Source: Ceratotherium simum simum (taxonomy: Eukaryota > Chordata > Mammalia > Perissodactyla > Rhinocerotidae). From it: a DNA stretch of 64,000 bases. The translations under genes were made by a program, and so were the position numbers. Every line of letters begins with the position of its first letter. Positions within the stretch are counted from its first letter, which is position 1. The notes beneath the pieces were generated by a model. That model was not told the DNA's origin. It was given only the letters and a program-made list of their open reading frames with translations, and did not search any database. The stretch lies in NCBI RefSeq assembly GCF_000283155.1, contig NW_004454265.1, positions 4,072,695-4,136,694 on the forward strand, read 5' to 3'. Of this stretch, positions 1-40,925 are shown piece after piece.

Positions 1-193
1 ATTTATTTATTTTTTCCCCCAAAGCCCCAGTAGATAGTTGTATGTCATAGCTGCACATCCTTCTAGTTGCTGTATGTGGGATGCGGCCTCAGCATGGCCA
101 GAGAAGCGGTGTGTGGGTGCGCGCCCGGGATCTGAACCCGGGCTGCCAGCAGCAGAGCGCATGCACTTAACCGCTAAGCCACGGGGCCGGCCC
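1..193 (-). mobile_element. ERE SINE (ERE1-like), cut by window edge
   Basis: A minus-strand tRNA-derived SINE. On + it reads from the T-rich tail through CCCCAGTAGATAGTTGTATG to the tRNA-like head (TTAACCGCTAAGCCACGGGG). The tail may extend left of base 1. Confidence 0.9.
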
Positions 194-570
194 GTCATTC
201 TATCTTCTATATGATACACACATACATACATCACTGTAGAAGTGACCTGTTGGAGCTGCTCTGAAGCAGCTGCCGTGTTGAGAGCATGGCCTGAAGGCAC
301 AGCCAGGGCTCGTCCCTTAGGGTCACTGAACTCCAGTGGTGAATAATAAAAATGGACAACTGGCATCCAGGAGTATCTTCCTGCCACAATAGTCTTGTGG
401 TGTCACCCCAGTGCTCTCTATTGACAAAGCCTAACATTGTGCCAGCTGGTAACGGAAAATTATTTAACACGGTCCAGCTCCAGTGTCACAAAGTAGGGAA
501 AAGAAGAGTGGATCTGGAGCTGAGAGACAAATGATAATGGATACACCTCTGAATATTTGTTAGGCCATCC
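194..570. repeat. Unclassified old interspersed repeat
   Basis: A non-coding stretch with the look of a diverged mammalian repeat (a segment around 355-530 recalls an old retroelement 3' region). I cannot assign a family with confidence. No gene seen. Confidence 0.3.
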
Positions 571-574
571 CCTC

Positions 575-1080
575 TTCTCTATTTCTACTATGCACTGCCC
601 TATTCAGGACCTCCTCATCTCATGCCCAGTTGCTCTAAAAGCTTCCTAATTGGTCTTCCTGGCTCTATTCTTGTCTGCCTGAAATCCATGTTCAACAAAG
701 TTTATAGAGTGATTTACTTAAAAGTCCAAATTTGACAATGACACTCTCCCACTTAAAATTCCTATGTTCCTCTTCCTAAATAAAGCATATTATGTGTTGC
801 TTGTTCTGGTCCCTTCCCACCGCACCCTGATCTTAACTTTTGGACTAAAAATGATTATGTTCCCCCCTTGACGTTCCTCATAATGGAAGACCCCTGCCCC
901 CACTTCACTTGGCTGACAACTGAGTCAGTGAGCTCCTACCTCCTCGAAGAAGCCTTCCCTGACAACTCCTCTCCCCCAAATCTGGATTAACTACCCATCT
1001 TCTTTACTCCCATCAATCCATTTATTCATTCTTCTAAAGAATATTTGTTCCCTATGTTCCAGGCAGTGTGCTATATGGTT
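575..1080 (+). repeat. L2 LINE fragment
   Basis: A diverged L2 3' region: the order 'actctcccacttaaaa', 'ccttccctgacaactcc', 'ttattcattc' follows the L2 consensus as I know it. Plus strand. Confidence 0.6.
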
Positions 1081-1494
1081 CCTGCTATGGCCTAGTGATG
1101 TATGAACCTTAATTGTGAATTTCAATGTGCTCTAAAGAAGAAGAATGGAGTTCTATGAGAGCTCTTAATAAAGGAATTTGACTTAAGTTGGGCAGTAAAT
1201 GCAGGCTTGCCTTGAAATGCTATGCTCCAGCTGAGGGACGAACAAAGAAAGGGGAAAGGAGATATTGTAGCAGAGAAGGAAAGCAAAGGCCTCATGAGAG
1301 GAGCAGCTGCAGAGCTGTGCAGTCGAAACACCTGCGCTTCAACTGCACGTTTTCACACACCACTCTTCCAAAGCTAAAGCAGGCAGGGGCTGGAAAATGA
1401 AAGCCCACAGACACGTTTATGGTTTTGGGTTAAATCAAGGACATTTGGACATGGACTAGATACTTGCTATTAAGGAATTAAGTTTTTTTTTCCT
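1081..1494. other. Downstream DNA with no recognised element
   Basis: Short ORFs of 69-70 codons on both strands have no recognisable family. No gene, RNA or repeat supported. Confidence 0.5.
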
Positions 1495-1681
1495 TTCTTT
1501 TTTTTTGCTGAAGAAGATTCACCTGAACATCCATTGCCAATCTTCCTCTTTTTGTACGTGAGCCACCAGCACAGCATGGTCACTGACAGACAAGTGGTGT
1601 AGGTCCACGCCTGGGAACTGAACCTGGGCCGCCGAAGCAGAGTGCACTGAACTCAAACCACTAGGCCACTGGAGCTGGCCC
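1495..1681 (-). mobile_element. ERE SINE, diverged
   Basis: Minus strand. The TGAAGAAGATTCACCTGAAC tail side and the GGCCACTGGAGCTGGCCC head side mark the older ERE subfamily with the AGAGGAAGATTGGC-type 3' region. Several substitutions and small gaps. Confidence 0.8.
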
Positions 1682-1689
1682 AGGAATTA

Positions 1690-1960
1690 AGTTTTTTTAA
1701 AGAGATGATAACAGTACTGTGGTTATGCTTAAACAAAGTTCTTAAATTTTGAGAGATACATAATGAAATGTCTAGGATTTGCTTCAAAATAATCCAAGGG
1801 AGATAGGACAGGTGGTGGGCCAGAAATGAAACAAGATTGACCACATGTTGATGATGGTTGAAATTGGATGATGGGTACAGGAGGATTTATTCTTCTATTC
1901 TAATTTTGCACATGCTTGAAAATTCCAATAATCTATTCAAGAGAAAAAAAGATGTTGGTT
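1690..1960 (+). repeat. Old LINE 3'-end-like repeat (same family as 24870-25090)
   Basis: Shares a series of phrases in order with 24870-25090: a 'tactgtggttatg' block, 'ggatttgcttcaaaataat', then 'ttctattctaatttt'. Probably an L1M-type 3' end; family not resolved. Confidence 0.45.
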
Positions 1961-2029
1961 TTTATTCTAAGCAGTGAGAAGATATGTTCTAAATAGGAAC
2001 GTGGACACAATTAGATTTGATTTTTAGAA

Positions 2030-3150
2030 AGATCACTCTGGCTTCAACGCAAAGGTCAGATTGGAAGGGGGCCAGAGTGGCTAAGGAAGACCATTTTAAT
2101 AGACTTTTGCAATGGTTCAAGAAAAGAGATGATGTATGATGGCTGGACTGAGGAGGCAGAAGCCGGACTAAGCGAAAGAATGCAAGAGCCATTTTGGAGA
2201 ACTTCAGAGTGAGGGGAGCTGACATTCAGTGAGACAGGGAACAATGCAAGACGACCATGTTTGGGAGTAGGAGAGGAAGATCATGGGCTTAGTCTTGGAC
2301 AAGTTGAGTTGTGGTTGACTTTCAGACATCAAAGTGGAAGTTTCAAGGAGGCAGTATGGAGATTTCAGGGAAAGCGGATTCTAAATTGGGGATCAGTGGC
2401 AATGTTATAGATGATCACTGAATGTGATCTTGTATTTTTGCATAGATTAAAGGGAGTTTGGTGTGAGAAGAGAACCTTAGGTTGAGAATTAAATGCCTTA
2501 AACATTTAATGACCAGGGAGAAGGATGTGCTAGAAAGGAGACAAAATGCTGAGTGGGGGTCTGGAGGGAGGTAGCAATGTTCAGAGAAGAGGAAAAACTA
2601 TGTGATGTTCTGAGGATCTGGAAGGGAGTGGTCAAGTGTCTAATATTTCTGAGAGTCACAATAAAAGACAAAAACTGCCCATTTGGTGACATACAGGCAT
2701 TGGTGATTTTTCAAAGGCTTTATGGAGTGATGGGGGCAAATGAGAGATTGTAATGAGCTGTGAAGTGAATGCAACTTCAGCAATTGTAGGAAGCATGCAA
2801 ACTTCCTACAAGAACTTTGGCTGTGGTGGTAAGGGTCAGGATGTGGGGGTAGCTTGGGGGAGGGAGTGTTGTACTTTAGTTTTTAAGATATGAAATATCT
2901 GAGCATGTCTGAATGTTAATGGGAAGGATGACACTGAAGAGGAATAGTTGCATATAAAGGAGAGAAAAGCCATAATTCCTATTGTGAGAATCATGAGAAA
3001 TAGCAGGGTATAGGATTCAAGACACAGGACTGCCTTAACTATGAGGAAAGACATCGCCTCAAATGGAGCTGGAGAGGATGAGTAATATTTAAGCTGTTTT
3101 CTAAGCTGGGAGGGAGCTGAGGGAGTTCCTCTCATATTGTTTCTCTTTGC
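2030..3150 (-). repeat. L2 LINE fragment, long
   Basis: Reverse-complement L2: 'agatcactctggcttcaa' near 2030, then 'gatgatgtatgatggctgga', a purine-rich stretch, and 'gtgatgggggcaaatgag' near 2730 follow the L2 antisense order. Boundaries approximate. Confidence 0.55.
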
Positions 3151-3339
3151 CATCTCCCCCCATTGAAAAAGGAAAGGTCATCTACTAAGAATGAGGGGAA
3201 AGCAGGGGGTTGGAGGTTTGAAAAAAAAACTGAAGTCTGAATAGTTGAAGCAAGTCTGAAGTTGGAGATAATGAATTTAGAGATACTATGTCACAATTTT
3301 TTGTGTGCTCCATCAAATGCTCTGATGCAGTCCCAAAAC

Positions 3340-3530
3340 AGTGGTGTCCACCAAAGGTATCATGTACATCTATCATTGTACTTACTGCTTTTTATTTATC
3401 CATTTATGACTGTGCTTCTCCCAGTAAACAGAGACCAAGTGCTACATTTTAATTGGCTTTCTATCCCTAGCTCCTGATTTAACGCCTAGCCCAATGTCGG
3501 TTCTCAGATATTTGTCAAATGTAAAAATAA
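3340..3530 (+). repeat. L2 LINE 3' end
   Basis: Ends with the L2 3' signature 'cctagcccaatgtcggttctcagatatttgtcaaatg'-like order (split into short phrases: cctagccc, atatttgtcaaatg). Confidence 0.5.
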
Positions 3531-3589
3531 AGCTTCTGCCTGTATTTGCAGCAAAAGTTAAAGGGGATTTCCCCTAGCTGCTGTGAGAG

Positions 3590-3800
3590 CTTATTATTTA
3601 TCTAGGATTATTCTAAGTGCTTTACATGAATTAACTCAGTTAAGCCATAAAATAACCCACTGAGGTAGGTACTACTACTTCTTACCATTTTTCAGATGAA
3701 GAAACAGAACACACAGAGATAAAATAACTTTACAAGGTCCCAGGGGAGTTAAGTGGCAGAGCCAAGATTTGAAACCAGATAATCTATCAAAGGGGCCACT
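3590..3800 (-). repeat. MIR SINE
   Basis: Antisense MIR: 'attaactcagttaagcc', 'ctgaggtaggtactac', 'ttcagatgaagaaacag' and 'agttaagtggcagagcc' in the expected order. Confidence 0.75.
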
Positions 3801-3879
3801 GTATGAATTTGTACTTAAGGCCTCTGCAACAACAGCAAAAGAATGGGTACACATCATGGTGATGATCACAACTGTTTAG

Positions 3880-6790
3880 ACTGGGACTATATAAAATTCA
3901 GGCAGTTCCTTGTGCTTGCTCCTAATTATTTCTGGCAACTAAATATTTGCATAATTGCTATTCAGGCAGAGAAACGCTTTCGTCATTATTTTAATCAATG
4001 AATACTGCAACATCAATAACTAAAAAAGCATCCTAGTAATTTCATACTATAGACAGACTGACTAAAACAGTAATCACTTACCTTTACGGTTTGGATACTT
4101 TCTTTGTAAAAAACATCTACTATTATGATGCAAAGTTATTTCAATAAATTACGTTTCAAAAAATTAACTGCATCAATAGAATTAGATATTAGGTTACCTC
4201 TGCTTCAAAGTATGTAAAACTGGTATCTGGAAAACACAGGAGGATCCATTTCAATATCCTATGGGCGTCAGATATCCAGATCCGATGTTGCGTAAAATAT
4301 CAAAAGGGAAGAAAAGGAAGTAAAGAAACGAGCATTCATCTGGCAAGGGATGAAGTTATCTTTCCTTCCTATAGAAGCATTCTAAACCTCAGATGCAACG
4401 AGGCAAATTAAAAAATTCCAAATCAAAGGAAGATTTTTAGAAGGAGTCACTACAATCAGTTCATCTGAGAAGCTGCATTATTACTGCGAACCTTGATACA
4501 GTGCCTGCAGAACTCGTGCACCTTCATGGACTTTACAGAGCTCTGCTACTATGCTGATGTTTCCCCAAGGAAACTTACAATTGAGTAGAAAGAAAGATGG
4601 AGACATGCAGATGTGACAGAGCAACGACTGAACAGACCATACAGACTGAAAAATTACCCTAAATGTAAAACACATACTGTAAAATGAGAGTTAATAGGGA
4701 TGGCAAGGGTAGTAGACAGTACTGACTATATCGGCTTCCTGAAGGAGACAGATAATCTGGAATATTCAAGGTACGTAGAGATGAGAAAACCAGGATGCAA
4801 ACAAGGCACTTCCTAACTGCTCCCTCCATCCTTCCTTACTCTGCAGCTGGAGAGAACTGTAGGAGAACTATGGGGACAGAGACAACAGGGAAACAGAAAC
4901 TTCTCAGTACTCTTTTAGCACCTCTGACCACTAGTTGACTCAGACTGAAACAAAGTTACTATCCAGGGAACTTAACAGCCATACCATAACCATCCTAAAT
5001 GAGAAAAAAAAGAGGTAAAAAAATTTCTCTCAACCAATTATATATAGTTACACTGGTGGTGCACCTTGAAGACTGCACTGGGAACTACTATATTTAAGGC
5101 AGAATGTTACAGTTGATGCAGGGAGCCACACTGGCAAGTACAAAGGGAAATGGTTGGAGGTAGCAAGTACCCATAATAGGTAACAGATATGTTGTACGTT
5201 AACGAGTTGAACAGAGGGACAACTGCTAAGAAACAAGAAGAGACAGGTAATACGGCAGGATAGAATAAGGCTACGTTGAGTCCTTCCCAACCCCACAATT
5301 ATGAGTGAAAATATGAAGTCTTTTTTTTTTTTTTAAAGACAAATACCCTCCTAAGCTGAGTCCGAGTTGGATGTTAGCACTGATAGTACCTAAAAAGAGG
5401 GAAAAGCTAACTACGTACAAAGGATGGGGGAAAGGTACCCAAAAGGCTCAAAAATCAGAGGAATGGAGAGGACAGGACACTGAAAGAATTATCAGGCAGG
5501 TAACTGGGGCCTGACAGTGCCACAAAAAGCTTGTAGATTTAAGCAGATTATTAGACGTTTTTGTTTTAAGAGTAAAAATGGAGGAAATTTGGGTAGAGAG
5601 TAACAAGAAATCCATTAGCTATGCAAATCAGAGGGAAGTATGGTCAGGGAAGGTAGGATTCATGCTTGAAGAGTAACCAAGAAAAACTTCAGTGAAAAAG
5701 GGTATAAAAACTTCTTCATGAAGAATAAAACTGGAAGAATTGATAGTCTGGAAAAGATAAGTAATCTGGAGTAAGCAGCATAGTGCATATTTAGAACTGC
5801 AAAAGATACATTTGTGGAGAGAAGGCAGGAATTGGGGCAAAACATGAGCGATCAGGGAGTAGCAGCGCAGTCCTCTGCCCGAGGTGGATCAGAATCTGCA
5901 GGGTGTACTTTTCCTCACGCTCAGCTGCTCTTATTCACCAAGCAGCAGCTGTCCAGTTTCATAGACAATACAGCTTGACATGGGTATCCTGAGCCAAATA
6001 TGTCACCTAAAGAGCCTGAATTTACAAGGAATATTCAAAATTAATGGATTTGCTAGGTTAGTCTTAGGGAAAAAAATATTAAATCTACCTTTCCTGTACA
6101 TCGATTGCTTCTGGTCACCCCAGAATATAAGCTTTACAAATCTTCATTTTTTCATCTTCCTTATAACTTAGGCATTAACTCCAGTTACAATAAGATTATC
6201 AATGTGCACCTTGATTTTATTTGAAGGTATTTATGCATAACTTTTATTACTATACTTCTATTTTTAAAAAGCATATACTTTATTAATATGCTTATTAAAA
6301 ACAAATACTATTTTCACCTTTAAATGTTTAAAATGTCAAGTTGTTAGGCATGGATTTGCTAATACAGTGTCAGGAAATACTGGAATAAATGTCTGGGCAA
6401 ATTTTTCTCTCCTAGTCATATTATTGGCTGACACAATGAATTTCGCCAATAAGTAAAATAATCAAGAAATAAATTTATCAGATATCCTGGCCTTCAAAAC
6501 AGTCAATGACAGATTCTAACTGAATTTTTATACTTAATCAGCAAATAATCTACCAAACCTCAGGAGTTAATTAACTGCCTTTGATTCAAGCTAAATTGTT
6601 CTGTTGATAGCTCACTCTCTTATTATCTACAACGGAAGATTCACTTTTGAAAACTCAAAAAGAAGAAACCAAATAATTTCAAAACTCTGAGGCAACCTTC
6701 TGTAACAATAAGTGTTAGCCATTCCTCAAAACATAGATAGGAAAAGCTGTAAACATTTTTTGAAATGGCTCACAAATGTAAATGAGTTTA
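3880..6790. other. Downstream DNA, nothing recognised
   Basis: AT-rich sequence with only short ORFs (up to 82 codons, low-complexity hydrophobic translations). No splice-supported exon, RNA or clear repeat seen. A poly(T) run lies at 5319-5334. Confidence 0.5.
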
Positions 6791-6799
6791 GTTTTAGAA

Positions 6800-6920
6800 T
6801 AGTAATTAGAGGCACAGCTTTCATGGTATGGGAGTGGAAATGTGGGTCTTATCTGGCCCTCAGTAGTTGTGTGACCTTGGGCAAGTCACCTCTTGGCAAC
6901 TCTATCATCTGAAGGGGAGT
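6800..6920 (+). repeat. MIR SINE core
   Basis: The MIR core phrase 'gtgtgaccttgggcaagtca' is intact at about 6870-6890. Confidence 0.75.
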
Positions 6921-7116
6921 TAGGACAGATCATTCATTCATATTCTCAAATTCAGACTCCTATAGATCTCCTAAAACTATACGTGTATGCATTTTTCAGG
7001 GGGAAGCTGGTCCAGTTTTTCGTTCGATTCTCACAGGTGACCCTGATCCAAAAATAAACTTGCAATATATTGAGTGACCATTCTAAATTGCTCCAGCTCT
7101 AAATACTGATATCCCC

Positions 7117-7655
7117 TTGTGGTAGGCAGACCTCTAGTGGCTGCCAAGAATCCCTGATGTACATACCTTTATAATTCCCTTCTCGCAAGTGTGAACATGA
7201 TGGATATCACCCTGTGATTAGGCTACATACAAGGCAAAAGGGAAGGGATTTTGCAGGTGTAATTAAGATACTAATCAGTTTGGCTTTGAGATAATCAAAA
7301 GGGAGATTATCCTGGCTGGGCCTGACTTAATCAGGCCACGTGAGCCCTTTAAAAGAGGGCTTAGGGACTTCTCTGAAATCAAGGGATTCTCCTGCAGGCC
7401 TTCAAGAAGCAAGCCGCCTGAGTTCTACAGCTGCAAAGAAGTGGATTCTGCCATATGCCATATGAAGAGAGCCCTGAGCTGCAGATGAGGCTGTGGCTCT
7501 GGCTGACACTTTGTGCAGCCTTGTGAGATCCCGAGCACAGGACCTGGCTAAGCTGTACCTGGACTCCTAACTGTGAAATAATAAATGTATGTTGTTGCTT
7601 TAAGCCATAAGTTTGTGATAATTTGTTATACAGCAACAGAAGACACACCATTTCT
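7117..7655 (+). mobile_element. Ancient LTR, ERVL-MaLR (MLT1-like) type
   Basis: Starts TGTGGTAGGCAGACC and passes through 'gggagattatcctgg', 'aggccacgtgagcccttt' and 'aactgtgaaataataaatg' (poly(A) signal) to 'aagccataagtttgtgataa' and 'cagcaacagaagaca'. This order is typical of old mammalian MaLR-like LTRs. No coding body is attached; no clean target duplication identified. Confidence 0.6.
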
Positions 7656-7659
7656 CTTT

Positions 7660-8876
7660 AAAGCCAAAGCTTAGCTTAATTTCTCTTTTTTCTTGAGAGA
7701 ACTGAGGCAATGGGGAATCCAAATAGGGTGCCCCACAAATTGCATTAACGTTACAATAAACCAGTCATTTTACAATGCAATTATACCTGTAAAGAAACCA
7801 AAAACCCATGACCTGCAGTCACTGAGGTAAGCCTAAACTAAATGTTAAAAAATCTTCCAGATTTATTTTTAATGATTAGTTGATAGCTTCAACTATAAGA
7901 ATGCTGTGGGTTTGATTCAGGGTAACGTGGAAAGTACTAATTCCATCATGACACACAATTACTGAAGTCTTTGAAAATCAGAAAGGGAAAATTATCTTTA
8001 AAGATATATTTTAGACTACGGCTACTCACACACCTATAATATACCATTCTTATTTTTATAGCACTTGAGAAGGGCTCAATGCTCCAGGAAAGGCAGTTTA
8101 AGGCACGAAAAGTCAAGAACATTAAGCTTATTAAAAGCTTATTATTCCACTTTTCCCCTCATCACAAATAATGTTCTATGTTAAAAATAAATCAGTTTCC
8201 TAGATCACTGGAGAATAAAGAGCTGTGTCTAAATCAGTTCACTTTGGTGAACTGTTTACTGTGCTGAAACAAATTTCCAACCTCGAAAAGTTCTTCTTGG
8301 AATTCTATTAGAAAATCAACGTCCTGTATGAAAGCATAGGTAGAGATGAAATATTTAGACCATCAGGGAGCCCTTATACTCAGAGATGTTAGTACCATCA
8401 ACAACTAGTACGTATATAAGAAGAACTATTCCATATAATCATTTGGCCTCACTGGTTTACTCTGAATCATATTTTTTTTTTCTACTGAGAAACATGAATT
8501 ATGCAAAGTATTGTTATTTTCACCTTCTGGTAACTTAAGCCTTCTGTAAAACCATGCTTTGTGTGCAATCTATGATTTAGAGACATATGTTGAAGTTACA
8601 GTAATACTTAAAATACAGCCAAGCTTTCTTTCTCAGTCCATTCTGCTGGAAGAGTGAAGGAAGGTCAAAAGCTTGGTCTGGACAGGAAAAAGCAGAAGCA
8701 CAGATGGCGTCACCTGAACAAATTCACTGGGTTAGAATATTAATATGTCTACAGTGAAATTATAGAACTTAAGAAATTTCTTTTGTTATGTTGGTTCTAG
8801 GTCAAAAGCTTAAGAAAGATAAGCTAATACAAGTCATTGAATTATACTCTAACTTCACATTAATATAAAATAAATC
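7660..8876. other. Sequence below the proposed poly(A) site, nothing recognised
   Basis: AT-rich unique sequence. It could be an extended KPNA4 3' UTR if poly(A) signals further down are used (minus-strand AATAAA at 7862-7867). Confidence 0.4.
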
Positions 8877-8925
8877 CACACAGCACACACACACCCCATG
8901 TAAAACATTGCTTTAAGTTTTAATG

Positions 8926-8931
8926 TTTATT
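8926..8931 (-). terminator. KPNA4: Candidate KPNA4 poly(A) signal AATAAA
   Basis: A canonical AATAAA on the minus strand. It is followed about 30-50 nt later (8877-8897) by a GT-rich stretch containing GGGGTGTGTGTGTG, the expected downstream element, so cleavage would fall near 8905-8915. A second AATAAA lies upstream at 9534-9539 and another downstream at 7862-7867. Confidence 0.55.
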
Positions 8932-10002
8932 TCCCCAAGACAGCCTAGCCTGCACTCTACTTGGATAAATTTACAAGCTAGTTTTCTGCTGCTTCTAGTT
9001 TTAAACTTTAACCATGTTTCTGATGACAAGGAATGCTGCAAAAATACTCTAGTTCAACAAAGAGTTATGATCACAAAATAATTTTTATCCATTCTACAGT
9101 GTTTCAGAATTACCAGCTGATTTTTAAACACAAAGTAGATATAGATGCTAATGGTGGCTAATCTGGTATGTTTTTTATAGCAAACTGTTGTTCATGCAAC
9201 ACTTGTGCTCAAAGGGGAAGGCACAGGATTTCCTACAATGAGCCACCTTATAAAGAGTTCTTTTTGTACAAATTAATTTATGTCACATTTAATTTAGTGT
9301 GCATAACCTCAAAACTGAGGCATTATTCCAATTTATAAAAACCACTTGCATAACTTTTATGCAAGTTTTAAAAATACAAAGTTTTCTCCCTAAAGTGGCT
9401 CAAAATAGATTGTTCATGGCTGCCTACATCTAAGATAAAAAGATTCTAAAACAATTGAACAGATTAGGCATATTATTAAAGGTGTTCAAACCATTACTTG
9501 ATTTGTACATCTACTCAAATCTCTTTATCGGTCTTTATTCAGCAGTACATATGCACCAAATTCCATTTTAGAAGTTTCCATATCATTTTCATAGAAAACA
9601 AAGTTTGAAAACAAGTAACATTTAAACACAGCACGGTATTCTACCACAACTGAAACTTTTTTCTTCTTCTTCTTTACAGGACTCAACAAAATCTAAAAAT
9701 GAACTATGCTGTAGATTTACCTCATGCAAAGATCTTTATGTTACCTCTGAAAATGAAAAGGATGGCTTTTTAAAAGCACATTTTACTGTTTTATACTATT
9801 ATGGCAATTTGTGTATTGCAACACAGTCTATTTTGAGGGAAATTTATGATTTTTTTCATGCAAAATTCTACACAAATTAGTTTTGATGATATGGAAAGCT
9901 TATCATAGCATCAAACATTCATCTGGTGCAAATGCACAGGGAAACCTTCCTGAAAAGTTTTCTGACTTGAGAAGCAACTAAAAAGCCAGTACTGGGTTAA
10001 GT

Positions 10003-10053
10003 GAGAAAAAAAAAAAAAAAAGAAAAAAAAAGAAAAGAAAAGAGGAGGTGGGA
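10003..10053 (+). repeat. A-rich low-complexity tract
   Basis: Poly(A)/GA tract within the presumed 3' UTR. In the mRNA it is a U/C-rich stretch. Confidence 0.85.
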
Positions 10054-10685
10054 AAAGGGAAGAGGAGAATAGAAAACACAGGCTGCAGAGTAAACCAATG
10101 TCTGCTGCTAAAGCGGTCTTTGTTTTCATGTCCAGTGTACATTAACACTTATGATCTCACTTTGATGATTCCCTAGGTTTGTTATCGGCCCCTGAAGGCA
10201 AATCAAGCTTGCATGCGTTCACATACAGCATCACAACCACACCTCATACACAGTCACTCCAAGACTAGGAGTCTGCTTCATGAGCGAAGAGCCCTAGAGT
10301 TGAAAGGTGACTCTGGCTCTCTCTCACTGAGCCAGACACTCATTCAACATTGTCCATTCACACACTGCTTCACAGCAAGGCCTGGGCTCATCTTCCTTTG
10401 ACTTATATGGGCATCCTATTCTGTTTTATGCTTACAAGGCTTGAAGATGACAGTACGGCACTTTCTCCTCAATTGATATAGAGCAAGTCAATGTTCCTTC
10501 TCAGGCACTGAAGATCTGTGACCTGTAGCCCTTTTTACTTTGAACAACCTAAATAAGCATTCATGTAAAGTTTTCATTACACTTTGCCACTCATTCTCAC
10601 TCGCATCCACTCGCCATCTTGACCTCATTTGGGCATTTTCTGTGATTCCAAATGAAATCTTCACATTTTCATTCCGATTTAATGC

Positions 10686-10692
10686 AGCAGCA
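10686..10692 (-). promoter_or_regulatory. miR-15/16 family seed match in 3' UTR
   Basis: The mRNA-sense strand reads TGCTGCT, a 7mer-m8 match to the AGCAGCA seed. It overlaps a short GCA repeat, so it may be incidental. Confidence 0.3.
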
Positions 10693-10728
10693 GATCCCAT
10701 GAGCCAAGCTGGATGGATCAAACCTTTT

Positions 10729-10732
10729 TATA

Positions 10733-10775
<43 letters not shown>

Positions 10776-10783
10776 ATCTATCT
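10729..10783. repeat. (TA)n/(TATC)n microsatellite in 3' UTR
   Basis: A TA run of over 40 bp followed by TATC repeats, starting 36 nt after the KPNA4 stop codon. Confidence 0.95.
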
Positions 10784-10819
10784 CAGTGCTGCATTGTATC
10801 TAACTTCCACAACATCTTT

Positions 10820-39343
<28,524 letters not shown>

Positions 39344-39349
39344 CTACAA

Positions 39350-40175
39350 GAAATTAAAGAAAAATACTGTAAAAAAAATCACCTCAAATTCCATCACCCA
39401 GAGAAAACCACTATTAACATTTTGATGTACATCCCCTAATCGTTTCTTCTAGTCATATATGTACATAAAGTCATATTTTACTCATAATAAAGATTATATT
39501 ATATTACATAGATGATTTTCTATCTTAATTTCACATTCATATTCTCAAATATTGAAATTCTCTTTGAAATTATTAATAGATCCGTAATATTGGATATATC
39601 ATAAATTTTTAAAATGGTAACATAAGAATTATAAAAATACAAAGGTAACAAAGAATAAAAGAACTCATAATCTCACCATATGAACCATGACATTTTAAAA
39701 AGTAATACATGTACAAGGTTAGAAAACTCAACTGCTTTAAAAAGGGGGGGGAGGGGAGACTTCCTGCCCATCCAGTCTCTTTCTCTAAAGGTAAACCTGT
39801 TAGATTTACTATGAATCTGACACACTTATCTATTTATTCTGTTCTTCACCTTATTTTTGTTTATTTATAGATCTTACAGATCTTCCACGGTAATATATAC
39901 AGATCTATTTCATTCTTTCTAATGACCACATAATTATTCTATCACATACTGTAACCATTCTCTTATTTTTTAACATGTGTTTTTCTCATTTTGTGGTTAC
40001 CTAACACACGGATACAGGCTCAGTGTAAAACATTCAAATGTTTAGAAACAAGTTCAAGCTCTTTCTATGCATAGGTTCGCCTCATTCTTTCTTACCCCAT
40101 GTGCCAAGACATATTAAATGGAAACAGTAAGTCACAGAGTAATACTTAGATGTCTAACAAATATTTCAAACATAT
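39350..40175. other. Start of intron 1, nothing recognised
   Basis: AT-rich; a G-run (GGGGGGGGAGGGG) at about 39745-39757. Parts resemble old L1 3' UTR but not clearly. Confidence 0.4.
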
Positions 40176-40191
40176 CCAAAATCAAACTTTT

Positions 40192-40433
40192 TTATTTTTG
40201 TGAGGAAGATCAGCACTGAGCTAACATCTGATGCCAATTCTCCTCTTTTTTGCTGAGGAAGATTGGCCCTGAGCTAACAGCCGTGCCCATCTTCCTCTAC
40301 TTTATATGGGATGCCGCCACAGCATGGTTCTATAAGCAGTGCGTTGGTGCGCGCCCAGGATCCGAACTGGCGAACCCCGGGCCGCTGCAGCAGAGCACGC
40401 ACACTTAACCGCTTGAGACACGGGGCCGGCCCC
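40192..40433 (-). mobile_element. ERE SINE with perfect 14-bp target duplication
   Basis: Two-unit ERE with head CACGGGGCCGGCCCC. AAAATCAAACTTTT occurs at 40178-40191 and 40434-40447. Confidence 0.96.
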
Positions 40434-40925
40434 AAAATCAAACTTTTGATCTTTAACATATGTACTCTATGCCATCTCATATGATTCATACGTGGGGTGA
40501 GATTATGGGTTCTTTTATTCTTTGTACCTTTGTATTTTTATAAGCCTTATGTTATTGTTTAAAAATTTTTATGATATAGCCAATATTATAGATCTATTAA
40601 TAATTTTGAGGAGATTTTCAGCACATGGCAACTCCATCCTTCCAGCTGCAGAGATCAAAAACCGGAGCCATCCCTGATTCTTTTTCTCTCACATTACACA
40701 TTCAATCTGTTAATAAATCCTAATGGTTCAACCTTCAAAACTTATCCAAAATCCAACTACACATCACTACCTCCTCTGCCACTACTCTGGTGCAACTTAC
40801 CATTATCTCTCACCTAGATTACTGCAAAAGCCTCCTAACTGTATCCTTCCTTCTACTCTTGCCCTCCATCTTCCTCCCCAGTCCATTCTTATCACAGCAA
40901 CCCAAGTAATCATCACAGTGAATCT

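Larger units (their letters stand above)
8905..10819 (-). other. KPNA4: Presumed KPNA4 3' UTR
   Basis: AT-rich, largely repeat-free sequence directly after the stop codon, ending at the best minus-strand poly(A) signal I can find (8926-8931). It contains an AT microsatellite 36 nt after the stop, an A-rich tract at 10003-10053 and a miR-15/16 seed match at 10686-10692. The limits are inferred; a longer UTR using later signals (for example 7862-7867) is possible. Confidence 0.6.

Noticed and set aside
10540..10803. 87-codon + ORF over the 3' UTR
   Set aside because: Its C-terminus is an IYIYIY run from the TA microsatellite and it lies antisense to the KPNA4 3' UTR.
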